From NCBI GenBank assembly GCA_949361645.1, contig OX442415.1, positions 841,501 to 905,500 on the forward strand: 64,000 nt of DNA, in the 5' to 3' direction. The translations under genes were made by a program, and so were the position numbers. Every line of letters begins with the position of its first letter. Within the stretch, counting starts at the first letter, position 1. Below are positions 34,261-43,627 of the stretch, in pieces. The DNA is from Spongilla lacustris. Taxonomy: Eukaryota; Porifera; Demospongiae; Spongillida; Spongillidae. A model generated the notes under the pieces. That model saw only the letters and a program-made list of their open reading frames with translations, searched no databases and was not told the origin of the DNA.

Positions 34261-34319
34261 CTGGGGAAGAGGGAAGGTGGGTGTGCTCTGACCAACAGAC
34301 ACTACACACCTGTACATGT

Positions 34320-34660
34320 ACCTACGCACCGAGTTCCCTAGTCCCCAGTATCTACACCCCTAGTCCCCATTACCTACCCCCCTAGTCCTCAGTACCCACA
34401 CCACTAGTCCTCAGCACCTACACCCCTAGTCACCACTACCTATACCTAGTCCCCAGTACCCATCCCCCTAGTCCCCAGTACTTACACTCCTGGTCCCCAG
34501 TACCTACACCCCTAGTCCCCAGTACCCAAACCCCTAGTCCCCAGTACATACACCCAAAGTAGTCCCCAGTACCCACACCCCTAGTCCCCAGTACATACAC
34601 CCAAAGTAGTCCCCAGTACCTACACCCCTAGTCCCCAGTATATACACTCTAGTCCCCAGT
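34320..34660. repeat. 22-bp degenerate minisatellite, about 15 units
   Basis: Units around CCCCTAGTCCCCAGTACCTA with many small changes. It lies in the intron between the VLEEEYLRDRL exon and the first unambiguous PSMD2 exon. A few units travel with the PSMD2 exon copied to 13447-13555. Confidence 0.9.
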
Positions 34661-34669
34661 CCACCATAC

Positions 34670-35791
34670 CTTTATCTTCTCCAGCAGATGGGGGAGGCGG
34701 TCACGAAGGTACTCCTCTTCCAGCACCTGTCCGAGGGAGGGAGGGAGGGAGGGAGGGAGGGAGGGAGGGAGGGAGGGAGGGAGGGAGGGAGGGAGGGAGG
34801 GAGGGAGGGAGGGAGGGAGGGAGGGAGGGAGGGAGGGAGAACTGATACATATGGTCATAAGATGTATCATTTCTAAATGACAACAATCCTCCATGGCAAT
34901 GCTATACAATTATTGTTTAGGTCCGTCTAATATATACTTGTGCAGATAACTTTTTGTGCAAGTTAAATGTGAATTGGAAAAGATTAACAGAACACTGCAA
35001 ATTACACATAACACAAAGTCATTTATTGCTGCCATGGAAACAAGGGGCACTGACCTCAGACCCAAACCTGGTGGTTAGCAGGGACTCCTTCACATCATCT
35101 GCCCCCTGCCCCAGGTCCAATGCATTCTTCTTCTCCTGCACAACACACACTACATCACCATGGCAACATGCACCCCAGTGGACACCCACCTTATTCTCAG
35201 TGTAAACGTCAGCATGATGAAAACGGAGTACCTTGATGGTATCCGAGTGGTATCTAAGGGCTGCCACATGCAGGGGGGTGGAGCCTCCCTGTGTTGAGAG
35301 GGATTCTAATTAATAGGGGTGTGTCCCACACATATATTTAACACACGCTACAGCTATGGACGCTCACATGTGTCCTGCTGTGTACGTAAGCACCATTCCT
35401 AAGTAACCACTCCGCTGCCTCATGGCGTCCAACAAATGCCAGCAGGTGGAGCAGACTGCCCGTAGTAACGTATTCATTCTGTGCGAGGTAGAAGCACAAC
35501 CATTGAAGGCAGCCGCTGAATACACTCACGTCCATGCGTGTTGCCTACAAACTCCTTCAAGTCTCTCTCCGTCGTACATAGCTCCGAGTTCAGCAGCTGC
35601 CGCACGAGACCCTCTTCAATGTCGTCGACGCAGGCATTGACGTACTGTGTGACCCCCGGGCCGCCAATACCCTGCGGAGGCCCATGTGGCAAAAAGTAAC
35701 ACACCACGCACGTGCAACCCACTTGTAAGACTGGAGGTTTCGAGAAGAGCCTTTCGGCCAGTTCATTGAGTGAATTTACTTCATCTGACAT
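34670..35791 (-). CDS. Ankyrin-repeat exons, phase-compatible with PSMD2
   Basis: Starts ATG at 35791 (MSDEVNSLNELAERLFSKPP). Later exons encode YVNACVDDIEEGLVRQLLNS, then GSLLHLLAFVGRHEAAEWLL, GGSTPLHVAALRYHSDTIKV with HADVYTEN, and KKNALDLGQGADDVKESLL. This is two to three ankyrin repeats of the usual (T)PLH/LLxxGA pattern. A 57-nt exon at 34670-34726 follows (VLEEEYLRDRLPHLLEKIK). Donor and acceptor of that exon are both phase 0, as is the next exon at 34108-34260, which is PSMD2. Either this is a separate small ankyrin protein whose last exon was missed, or the ankyrin block forms the N-terminus of a PSMD2 fusion. The intron between the LKEF and NEYV parts is inferred. Confidence 0.6.
34732..34839. 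repeat. (GGGA)n tetranucleotide array
   Basis: About 27 units in the intron upstream of the 57-nt exon. It is the second GGGA array in this gene region, again placed right at a splice acceptor. Confidence 0.95.
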
Positions 35792-36135
35792 CTCCAGCCT
35801 GTGCAGTCACGTGAGTTGTTAAGTGCGCTCTATTCGGAAGGGGTTTACTTGAATTTCAAGTCTCGGATGAAGGAGGGGCTGCATGCTTGTTTGGAGGAAG
35901 GTACTTTAATATGTGCGAGAGTTTAAAAGTCCCTTAAACAAGTTGTACAGCCATGCTACTGCATTTAATAACGTACACCACACGGAGGACAAAAAAGAGT
36001 TAGTGTACACAGTAGCAGTTGGGCCTTGGGGAGGGGGAGGGGGGAGGACGCAATGTTACCTATGTTACAGGATAGGTGTCATGGAGCCGGAGGGGGGGGA
36101 GCTGTTAGTGTAGGTTTCCACCTGCCTATCGTTAG
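35792..36135. other. Upstream region of the ankyrin/PSMD2 gene
   Basis: Probable promoter region, with no ORF of note. It contains a G-rich stretch near 36028-36050. Confidence 0.4.
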
Positions 36136-36144
36136 TGGTGTACT

Positions 36145-36200
36145 TAGTTGGGCGTAGCCCGACCATCGCGTATTGGCGAAGGTCGGGCTACGCCCAACTA
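36145..36200. mobile_element. Short palindromic MITE with 9-bp target duplication
   Basis: A 56-bp hairpin with ends TAGTTGGGCGTAGCCCGACC and complement. The flanking direct repeat is TGGTGTACT (36136-36144 and 36201-36209). It is the same family as 16575-16638. A lone end-like sequence (GGGCTACACCCAACTA) occurs near 49965-49980. Confidence 0.85.
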
Positions 36201-36209
36201 TGGTGTACT

Positions 36210-36687
36210 AGTATGATAGGTACCCCGCAAATCTGCCACATAGGCCTACTTGTACCACGACCAGATGGGCGGATCAGCGCCCCGTCCCGTCACATTGTGT
36301 ATATGCTGATGGAGCAATTGGCTATTCCAATATTTAACCACCTACAGATGACAGTACTGGTGCCAAGCTTCAGTCATATGTATCTCCACCCCCGGGGGAC
36401 ACTCCTGCAAGTGCCACCTGGACAAGCTGTGATTTTGTTCCAACCTCAGTCAAGCTTCTGTTGTACCACTTCCAGGGGACAAACATTTAAAAACCAACCC
36501 CTGTTAGACATAACACCAACCACCCCTCCCCCTCCTCTCCTCCCCCTCCATTTATCATGTGTAGGAGTGGATGGTTAAGTGATGGAATATCCTTAGCTCT
36601 GCACCTCTCATCACCACCATATCAATGAGGGGTGCAAACAGGCCAAGCTAAAACAGGCATACATGTGGGCACAAGATATAAAAAATT
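36210..36687. other. Intergenic, no gene recognised
   Basis: A 147-codon frame (36135-36578) has no recognisable motif and includes the MITE edge. It is not called as a gene. Confidence 0.35.
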
Positions 36688-36906
36688 ATAAAATTGGTGA
36701 TGTAGGATTTGTAGACAGCAATTGAGTAAAAAGTAAGGAAACAAGCATTCATAAATTTATAAATATTACATACCTACATTTAGTGCAGGATTATGGGCAG
36801 GTAGATTTGCTAAATAATGTAGGTCTGTAATATTTTTAAAAAAAAATTACATGCCGGCCGTAATTCCTTGTTTCCTTACTTTTTACTCCTACATCACCAA
36901 TTTTAT
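36688..36906. mobile_element. Foldback element with two nested inverted pairs
   Basis: Inner ends GAGTAAAAAGTAAGGAAACA (from 36724) and complement (to 36888). Outer pair AAATTGGTGATGTAGGA (near 36690) and complement (near 36889-36905). The inner terminus matches the motif in the 18089-18415 duplication. Confidence 0.75.
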
Positions 36907-37430
36907 TTTTAAAAATTAAAATTCGTGGGTATGGTAAAAAGAATACCACACAGTGGTGAACATAACAAATTATGAGACAACACACCTACATGAAGACTAA
37001 CATGTTATAAAAACTAAATTTTAGTTCTCCATCAATGGCATGACCACCTCAGATCCCTCGCTTGATTTGCACAGGAGCTTTAAAGCCTCACTTAGGGAAG
37101 CAAAAAAGAAAAAACACTTCAAACAACCCACCCCCACACAAGCCCACCATACCTGCTGTTCCCCTTGATGTAATAGAAAGGCTTGAGACGCTGGAACCCA
37201 TTGAAGCCTGATGTCAAGCCCACAGTGTACGCCCCCATATCGGGGAAGTACAGCCAGTCCCCAGACCTCATCTTGGGGAGACGCATGTTTCTAATGATGC
37301 AGTCCAGGCTGCAGCAGGTAGGTCCCCAGACTGTGGCCAAAGTGTGCTCCGCTGATGGGTCTGGGTGCAGGACATGTGGCCTCACTCCGTCCTTAGCAGT
37401 GTGGTCATTAAATATGCAGTTAAGTGACCC

Positions 37431-37795
37431 ATAGGCCCCATCATTGAGGTGACCCATAGGCCCCACCCATAGGCCCCATCATTGAGGTGACCCATAGGCC
37501 CCACCCATAGGCCCCATCATTGAGGTGACCCATAGGCCCCATCATTGAGGTAACCCATAGGCCCCATCATTGAGGTGACCCATAGGCCCCATCATTGAGG
37601 TGACCCATAGGCCCCATCATTGAGGTAACCCATAGGCCCCATCATTGAGGTGACCCATAGGCCCCATCACTGAGGTGACCCATAGGCCCCACCCATAGGC
37701 CCCATCACTGAGGTGACCCATAGGCCCCATCATTGAGGTGACCCATAGGCCCCATCATTGAGGTGACCCATAGGCCCCATCATTGAGGTAGTACA
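37431..37795. repeat. 25-bp minisatellite grown from ODC coding sequence, about 14 units
   Basis: The unit, on the gene strand, is the codons for LNDGAY plus flanking bases (CTCAATGATGGGGCCTATGG). The exon enters the array with MYYLNDGAYGS and leaves it with LNDGAYGSLNCIF. Some units are shortened to about 15 bp. A TGA appears in the second unit when read in frame. No AG is present on the gene strand within the array, so it has no splice acceptor of its own. Confidence 0.9.
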
Positions 37796-38049
37796 TGGTG
37801 GAGGTGATACTATCATTGTTGACCACTTCTTTGAGGCTTATGACGGTCATTACCAGTGTGTGGGATGGGCTTGCAAAGTAGCGACCTAACATAGTACATA
37901 GCACATAGCACACACAGCACACCATCACATATAGCACACATATCACACTTAGCACACCATAACACCATCTCCACCTGGTTCAGCAATGATCTTCAAGCCT
38001 TGGTATCCTGAGAAGTGTAGGTCCAAGGCCTCATTGATGGTTGTACTCA

Positions 38050-38135
38050 TCTAACATGGACACCTTATATGCTAACATGTGCACACACCACCCTGTTACC
38101 TTATATGCTAACATGTGCACACACCACCCTGTTAC
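38050..38135. repeat. Two-copy 36-bp direct repeat in ODC intron
   Basis: ACCTTATATGCTAACATGTG plus CACACACCACCCTGTT occurs twice in tandem within the short intron between exons 38136-38301 and 37975-38050. Confidence 0.8.
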
Positions 38136-38436
38136 CTGCTTGAATACATGCAGGTCACTCCTTTCTCCAGGGAACCCACCCCCTATGTCCAGAAGGGTGA
38201 AGTGGTATCCGATACTTCCTGCATATTCAAACAGCTTAGCAGATTTTTCAAGTGCAAGTTGGTAGGCTAGGGGATCATGTGATCCACTCCCAATATGAAA
38301 ACTGACAACAAATAATAGAAGTCTACATCAACAGGTACGTGGAAGTGTTAATGGTTACGAAGATACACTTGTATAAACACGGGCCATCTTTTTTTGGTGG
38401 GGGCAGGGGGGGTGGGGGTAATCGTACAATGAAATA

Positions 38437-38790
38437 TGCAGGACACTGTCCCTATACCCACAGGCACTGTCCCTATACCCACAGGCACTGTCCCTATACC
38501 CACAGGCACTGTCCCTATACCCACAGGCACTGTCCCTATACCCACAGGCACTGTCCCTATACCCACAGGCACTGTCCCTATACCCACAGGCACTGTCCCT
38601 ATACCCACAGGCACTGTCCCTATACCCACAGGCACTGTCCCTATACCCACAGGCACTGTCCCTATACCCACAGGCACTGTCCCTATACCCACATGCACTG
38701 TCCCTATACCCACAGGCACTGTCCCTATACCCACAAGCACTGTCCCTATACCCACAGGCACTGACCCTATACCCACAGGCATTGTCCCTA
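38437..38790. repeat. 21-bp minisatellite in ODC intron, about 17 units
   Basis: Nearly identical units CACTGTCCCTATACCCACAG plus G. Since 21 is divisible by three it stays open in several frames (TVPIPTG, CGYRDSA), which makes false ORFs of up to 374 codons. Confidence 0.95.
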
Positions 38791-39118
38791 TTGCACACAC
38801 CATAACTAACCTTACTCCAACAACGTCTAATCCTAGCTCCCTTGCCTCTTCCAACAGCCGGCATCCTTCTGCTACTGAGCAGCCAAATTTGGTACCCAGC
38901 TGATGGTCAGCCTTGGGATCATCTGATCTGAGCCTTAGTACCAGCTGTGCAGCAGGGAAGTGGCCCAAGATCTTGTGCAGCTCATGTGCACTGTCAAAGG
39001 TCATGAGGGCAACATTATTGGAGCAGGCATACTTGAGGTAGGACACCTGCTTGCAAGGGTTGGCATATATGATCCTCTCTGCAGCCACACCCAGGCTTAG
39101 CACCCTCTGAATCTCAAC

Positions 39119-39394
39119 CTGCAGGGGCGGGGCACACAGGGTGGGGGCGGGGCACATATGGGGGTGGCACATGGAGGTGTGGGTGGTACATAGGGGTGTG
39201 GGGTGGGTGTGGCACATAAGGCATGGTAGATAGGGGTTGGGCACATCGGGTGTGGTGCATATAGGTGTGGTACATGGGGGCGGGACACATAGAGGTGTGG
39301 TACATGGGGGCGGGACACATAGAGAGGTGGTACATGGGGGCGGGCCACATAGAGGTGTGGGGTGGTATGACATCTTTAACACAGACCATATTAC
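39119..39394. repeat. Degenerate GGTGTGGTACATGGGGGCGG repeats in ODC intron
   Basis: Units of roughly 28-30 bp, the last three nearly identical (39262-39357), filling the intron between exons 39395-39534 and 38811-39118. Confidence 0.8.
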
Positions 39395-39660
39395 CTTGCT
39401 GGCACAATCAAAGCCAGCCCCAAGGAGAGCGAGTGTCTTCAGGGCATCACAGCAGGAAGGTGCAGACACCATGTGGTGTACTGGTCAACAACAGACCCCA
39501 GGTCCACCAAGCAGAAAGGCTCATCATGGCTGCCCTGCAGGGCACATCAGTGGCATGTAGAAGCAGGGATGGGATGGGGTTAAAGTATGTATTATGGTTC
39601 TTCCCACTCTTGGCAAATAATAATATCTATGGTAGTGGCGAGTACAATTGGGGTGAAGGA

Positions 39661-39746
39661 TAGTCTCGTACCCAGATCCAAGCATTATTGCTTGCAATGC
39701 GCGTAATCCATCCGCTACTGCGAGTGTGGGTCTGGGTACGAGACTA
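39661..39746. mobile_element. MITE, 86 bp, same ends as 14179-14806
   Basis: Ends TAGTCTCGTACCCAGATCCA and TGGGTCTGGGTACGAGACTA. The right arm also contains CGCTACTGCGAGTGTGGGTC, which is the complement of the left interior of the 14179 element. No target duplication is obvious. Confidence 0.8.
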
Positions 39747-40069
39747 GGTTACTGCCATGCATGACGAAATGAATTCACTTACATAATGTTTACATCTACG
39801 TAATAAATACGATAGTGAAAATAAGTATGCCTGAAAACAGCTGTGTTGCTAGTGAGCGGAGTGTTGCTCCATCATCAAACCCTAGAACACATCGCCATGT
39901 CAATGATTCATATATTTTTACTATACTTGTGTGCATGCCGGCCTCATAATACGGATATGCATTGACCACTCTATCATCTGGTTGTCGTGGGATCATAGTA
40001 TGTAATAGTATAGGCTTGCATACCACTGCTGCTGTGGTCCTTATGCACTTTAAAGCATGCAGCATGTGT

Positions 40070-40255
40070 CCCTAATGAGGGTGGGGGAATTTGGTTTCAG
40101 TGCAGGCTTATTCCATTGTTGCAGTTGAGAAGTGCATGACACCTCTGTGGCATGTCTATGCTGGTCCTCTATAGCAAAAAGGGTTGCTGCAACATGGCTG
40201 CAAGCTGCACTGGGCCATTCACCTGCTGGACACTGGCACTGTGCTGCCAGCTCAG
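40070..40255 (+). repeat. Dispersed repeat, inverted copy at 63745-63992
   Basis: About 180 bp shared with the right end of the window in reverse (CTAATGAGGGTGGGGGAATT, GAAGTGCATGACACCTCTGT, GGGCCATTCACCTGCTGGAC). A short frame through it has no recognised product. Confidence 0.75.
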
Positions 40256-41086
40256 GATATTACCTATCCCCTCAACCATACCAATTTCTACAGTGTACTA
40301 GAGGATATCATTTGTATTAAATTTTTATGTCTTGTTAAAAGGTAGCAGCACTTTTTGCCATATGTGCAGGCGTTTTTTTAAATCCTTTCCACCTCCTAGT
40401 CTATAGGTTAGAGTCCTCACAACGTGCTCCGGTAACATGAAGGTTATGAGGATTTTATGAGTTGAAATGTGTCACCAGGCTATCAGTTTATTTTTTTACT
40501 TCTCTTGAAATAGTACTTTTAGGCTGGGTTATAATTATATACATGTACTGATATATGAGTAATGAACACCACGAGATTCAAAGGCTCATTCTTCATCAGT
40601 TGCATGCTGCAAAAATTCATGTACACTAGCTCAGGACGTAAACTCTTGAGTCCCAGACTGGAAAATGAATTTTTCTAACTGAAGTAATCAGTCTTCAATT
40701 TTACTGTTGAACTGTGATAGTTCACTTAGTTGCCAAACTGGTAAGGAATTAAGTATCTAGCTATCCTAGCCTCGACTGCACCTTCAAAAATGGCTTGTGA
40801 GTTATATACCAGAAATGAAATGATGCAGCCATTTATCAGAACGGCTTATATATAATTAGTGAATGGCATGCATAATGTATAATGATTACAGCACAAGACA
40901 AGTGGAACCTATAATTTAGAGAGGAAATTGTTTGTATGATTACATGATGTATAACACTATAATTATATGCTGGGAGGGGCTATCATTTTTATAATAGCTC
41001 TCACTGCCAGATGACCACACGTGTTATGGGAGCACGACAGAACATTTATATCTGAAGCTACTACATCACATGCAGTTGCAAGTGGA
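40256..41086. other. Intergenic and 3' flank of B3GALT6-like gene
   Basis: AT-rich, with no gene or repeat recognised. Confidence 0.4.
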
Positions 41087-42205
41087 TTACCAGCCAGTAA
41101 CTGTTTCCTCTGGAATGCTGTCACCAGGGTAACAGCACTTGCTAGGGGGCAAGGTCCAGTTGTAAGTATGCAGTGGAGTGGTGAGGGTCTCAGCTGGGCA
41201 CAGCCTCCCTCTGCTAGTGAGGGAGCGGTGGTACTGTAACATCCCCTTCAGCCCCACCTTGTGGGTGATGACCAGGTTGTTATGACAACCAAATGATACA
41301 CTGTCCACATCAAATCTGGTGTCATGTTTCTTGTTGACCTTGAAGGGAGCAAGCCACGTGGCTATGCTGATGTCCTCGTTCCCATACAGCTTCAATCGCC
41401 TCCACACCCTCGCAATATTCCCCACCAGCTTGCGGGACAGGAGGTACCCTCCCCCCAAGGCGTACGGAATGTAATGCGCGCACAAGTTCCATTCGTGCTC
41501 CGCCCACCTACCGGAAGCGGTGGGGGCGGAGCGTCCCGTGAAGTGGCCCCAGTAGAGCAGCCGATTGCATCCCAACACTCGCAGCGACTTCGCGATCTTC
41601 CGTATTCTAACGTAAGAGTCTTCGTCGGCCTTGAGTACGTAGTCGAATTCATAGTGCTCGTAGGCTAGCACGAGGCTTTGAAGGACCTTTGCGGTCAAGT
41701 TTTGGTACGAGTCGCGTACGTCCGGTATAAAGAGAAGGTCTTTGAATACCCCGTTCTCCGCCAGTAAGTCGGTGTGAGTCTGAGCGCTGATTTGGTGCGT
41801 CCCGATGACAAATCTGCCCGTCACTTTCACTTCTTCCAATGTGTGGGCGTCTTCTTGTAACCAAGTGCTTCGAATCACGTGCCTCTTGTTAACACCACTG
41901 GGAGCGGACGGCAATAATACGAGCAAGTTCAGTGGACGCTCAGGGCAGCCATCTTGACTATTATGATACCCCGCTGCAGCGTGACCGATACCATGGTGGC
42001 GGGGAGGTGTGGCGACGGCGGGGGTATCTGTACGTACACCCACGGCTCCCTGTAAGTGGCTATCTTTTTCCCGGCCTGGGACTAGAATATTCGCCAGACT
42101 GAATGTCCCGTAGCCTATGACCAGCCCTATGGCGAAGTATTGGATGAGCGCGGGAAGATGCCTAACCAAGCGATGTCTTCCCAACTGCGCACAGTGTTGC
42201 GTCAT
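41087..42205 (-). CDS. B3GALT6: Beta-1,3-galactosyltransferase 6-like (GAG linker galactosyltransferase II)
   Basis: A single-exon, 372-codon type II Golgi enzyme. B3GALT6 transfers galactose from UDP-Gal to the linker of glycosaminoglycans. There is a short cytosolic N-terminus, a membrane anchor at about 23-42 (FAIGLVIGYGTFSLANILV), a stem, then a GT31 catalytic domain: RSTWLQED (near 115), YVLKADEDSYVRI with the DxD-type metal site (DED, near 195), LYWGHFTGR, the B3GALT6 hallmark YIPYALGGGYLLS, EDISIATWLAP, HDTRFD, and RGRLCPAE with YNWTLPPSKCC at the end. The start at 42203-42205 gives a normal anchor. It is divergently paired with 42559-43566 across about 350 bp, so they may share a promoter. 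Confidence 0.9.
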   Translation of the reverse strand: MTQHCAQLGRHRLVRHLPALIQYFAIGLVIGYGTFSLANILVPGREKDSHLQGAVGVRTDTPAVATPPRHHGIGHAAAGYHNSQDGCPERPLNLLVLLPSAPSGVNKRHVIRSTWLQEDAHTLEEVKVTGRFVIGTHQISAQTHTDLLAENGVFKDLLFIPDVRDSYQNLTAKVLQSLVLAYEHYEFDYVLKADEDSYVRIRKIAKSLRVLGCNRLLYWGHFTGRSAPTASGRWAEHEWNLCAHYIPYALGGGYLLSRKLVGNIARVWRRLKLYGNEDISIATWLAPFKVNKKHDTRFDVDSVSFGCHNNLVITHKVGLKGMLQYHRSLTSRGRLCPAETLTTPLHTYNWTLPPSKCCYPGDSIPEETVTGW

Positions 42206-42558
42206 GTTGAACCTTAACCATATAACCTTTGTACGTACATGTTTTATCTTAAAAGTATATACCCATCGATCGCAATTAATTGTTAATTTATATTAGTTCA
42301 ATAATCTGGAGCAGCTGATCTGATCGGTACGCGGAGGGTGCAATTGAAAAGGTCTCCACGTGACTGGTATCAATGCCGCACCATCCTTTCTGCACAAAGG
42401 ACAGGAGATTGTGACACATCCTAAATTAATTTGGACCATAATCCCCATGTGCACCAATAAGTGAATTTCAAGAGGCTCTATAGTTAAGTGCTACAATAGG
42501 CATTCATTATTACACGCAATATTTGTACAGCTAGTACGACCACGGATGGTATCACGTG
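42206..42558. promoter_or_regulatory. Shared intergenic region of the divergent galactosyltransferase pair
   Basis: 353 bp between two opposed start codons. No gene lies within it. A CACGTGA E-box-like site is at about 42356-42362 and ATCACGTGATGG overlaps the plus-strand start. Bidirectional promoter activity is inferred from the layout. Confidence 0.5.
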
Positions 42559-43566
42559 ATGGCGCTGCGGCATGCAGTGAGATGTGGCAGAGCTGGCATC
42601 GTGGCAGCAGTGTTAGGTGTGATGGCGGGCGTCTTCCTAGCTCACATCCGCACGAACCCTTTGCGCGAACACGCCCTCTCCCCGCGCCAAGGCCCGCAGA
42701 TCCGGCAATGCGAGGAGGCGCACCTACAGATAACCACGCCACGCCTGGAAGGCTACCTGCTCCTCATATTTGTGGACTCGAGGATGGACGACCATCAGCT
42801 TCGCGAGGCATCAAGGAGCACGTGGCTGGCCGCGTGGAATAGCGACCGAGTATATAAATTCGTGATCGCCACTCGAGCTGCCAGCCAAGAGCAGCTCGGA
42901 CAGCTGGCCTGTGAGAACGAACAGTACGGCGACCTCCTCCTCCTTCCCGCCATAAGTGAGGACCACGCTTTCTCGGCCTCGGATAAGATCTTGGGGGCCT
43001 GCGCCTGGGCCGCATCAACCAACATAAGCTTCTCGTACGTTTTCAAATGTGACGGAACAACGTTTGTCGACCTGCGGGCAATCGTGGATGAACTGAGCGA
43101 AGCCCACGTGCACCAGGCCGAGGAAAGCCTGTTGTGGGGCTTCTTTGCAGGCAACGTGACGGTAGAAGACCCGGGAAAGTGGCGCCTTTGTGACACGTAC
43201 CTCCCCTATCCGGAGGGTGGCGGGTACATCGCCTCCTGGGACCTGATGCAGCTGCTTCTATTCCTTGCGGACGACTTGGAGCGCTTTCCTCGCGATGACG
43301 TTGCCATGGGAGTGTGGCTGGCACCGTTCGCGCACATCCGCCGGAGGCATGACGTAAGGTTCAACACGGGCCAGCTGTCGCGGGGCTGCAGCAACAAGCA
43401 CGTGATGAGCAGCGGGGAAACCCCCTTGAGCATGGCACAGAAGGAAGAGCGGCTAGAGACTTTGGGAGAAACGTGCGCGGAAGAATACAGAGCTCGCCCG
43501 TCGTACATTTACAATTGGTCAGCACCTGCTGACAAATGTTGTATAATGTCCGATGATATTCCATAA
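42559..43566 (+). CDS. B3GALT6-like protein with altered DxD site
   Basis: A single exon of about 335 codons. The ATG at 42559 is preferred over the GTG just upstream. Anchor at about 13-31 (AGIVAAVLGVMAGVFLAHI), then a GT31 domain: REASRSTWLAAWN, FSYVFKCDGTTFVDL where the usual DDD/DED metal site reads DGT (near residue 163), LLWGFFAGN, YLPYPEGGGYIAS, RDDVAMGVWLAPF, HDVRFN, RGCSNKHV, CAEEYRARPSYIYNWSAPAD and KCC. The rest of the B3GALT6 framework is well preserved, so it looks like a diverged tandem paralogue. Loss of the second and third acidic positions could weaken metal/UDP binding (pseudoenzyme) or change specificity. It is much richer in GC than its surroundings. Confidence 0.85.
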   Translation: MALRHAVRCGRAGIVAAVLGVMAGVFLAHIRTNPLREHALSPRQGPQIRQCEEAHLQITTPRLEGYLLLIFVDSRMDDHQLREASRSTWLAAWNSDRVYKFVIATRAASQEQLGQLACENEQYGDLLLLPAISEDHAFSASDKILGACAWAASTNISFSYVFKCDGTTFVDLRAIVDELSEAHVHQAEESLLWGFFAGNVTVEDPGKWRLCDTYLPYPEGGGYIASWDLMQLLLFLADDLERFPRDDVAMGVWLAPFAHIRRRHDVRFNTGQLSRGCSNKHVMSSGETPLSMAQKEERLETLGETCAEEYRARPSYIYNWSAPADKCCIMSDDIP

Positions 43567-43583
43567 ACAGTGCATATTGATAT

Positions 43584-43619
<36 letters not shown>
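43584..43619. repeat. (GT)n microsatellite
   Basis: It fills most of the 61-bp gap between the convergent galactosyltransferase and DNAJC2 stop codons. Confidence 0.9.
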
Positions 43620-43620
<1 letters not shown>

Positions 43621-43627
43621 AGACAGT

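Larger units (their letters stand above)
37021..39534 (-). pseudogene. ODC1: Ornithine decarboxylase, with two lesions
   Basis: ODC makes putrescine from ornithine with PLP. Exons from high to low coordinate: 39395-39534, 38811-39118, 38136-38301, 37975-38050, about 37440-37890 and a short last exon to the TAA at 37021-37023. Conserved parts: GAGFDCASK, ERIIYANPCKQVSYLKYA, LVLRLRSDDPKA, FHIGSGSHDP, LLDIGGGFPGE, IIAEPG, DGAYGS, and WGPTCCSLD with the active-site Cys. Lesion 1: the first exon runs DEPFCLVDLGSVVDQYTTW into CCDALKTLALLG with a frame change and without the FYAVK stretch that holds the PLP lysine. Lesion 2: a 25-bp tandem array inside the DGAYGS codons introduces stops. It could instead be an antizyme-inhibitor-like relative, but two independent breaks favour a pseudogene or a misassembled allele. 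Confidence 0.8.

Noticed and set aside
33752..34309. 185-codon frame starting [13 protein letters not shown]
   Set aside because: Out-of-frame reading of PSMD2 exons. The same start occurs at 13478 only because that exon was copied.
36135..36578. 147-codon plus-strand frame
   Set aside because: It begins inside a MITE and shows no recognisable domain or splice context.
38348..39472. 374-codon minus-strand frame with TVPVGIG repeats
   Set aside because: It joins a real ODC exon (38811-39118) with intronic repeats on both sides. The repeat part is a 21-bp intron array.
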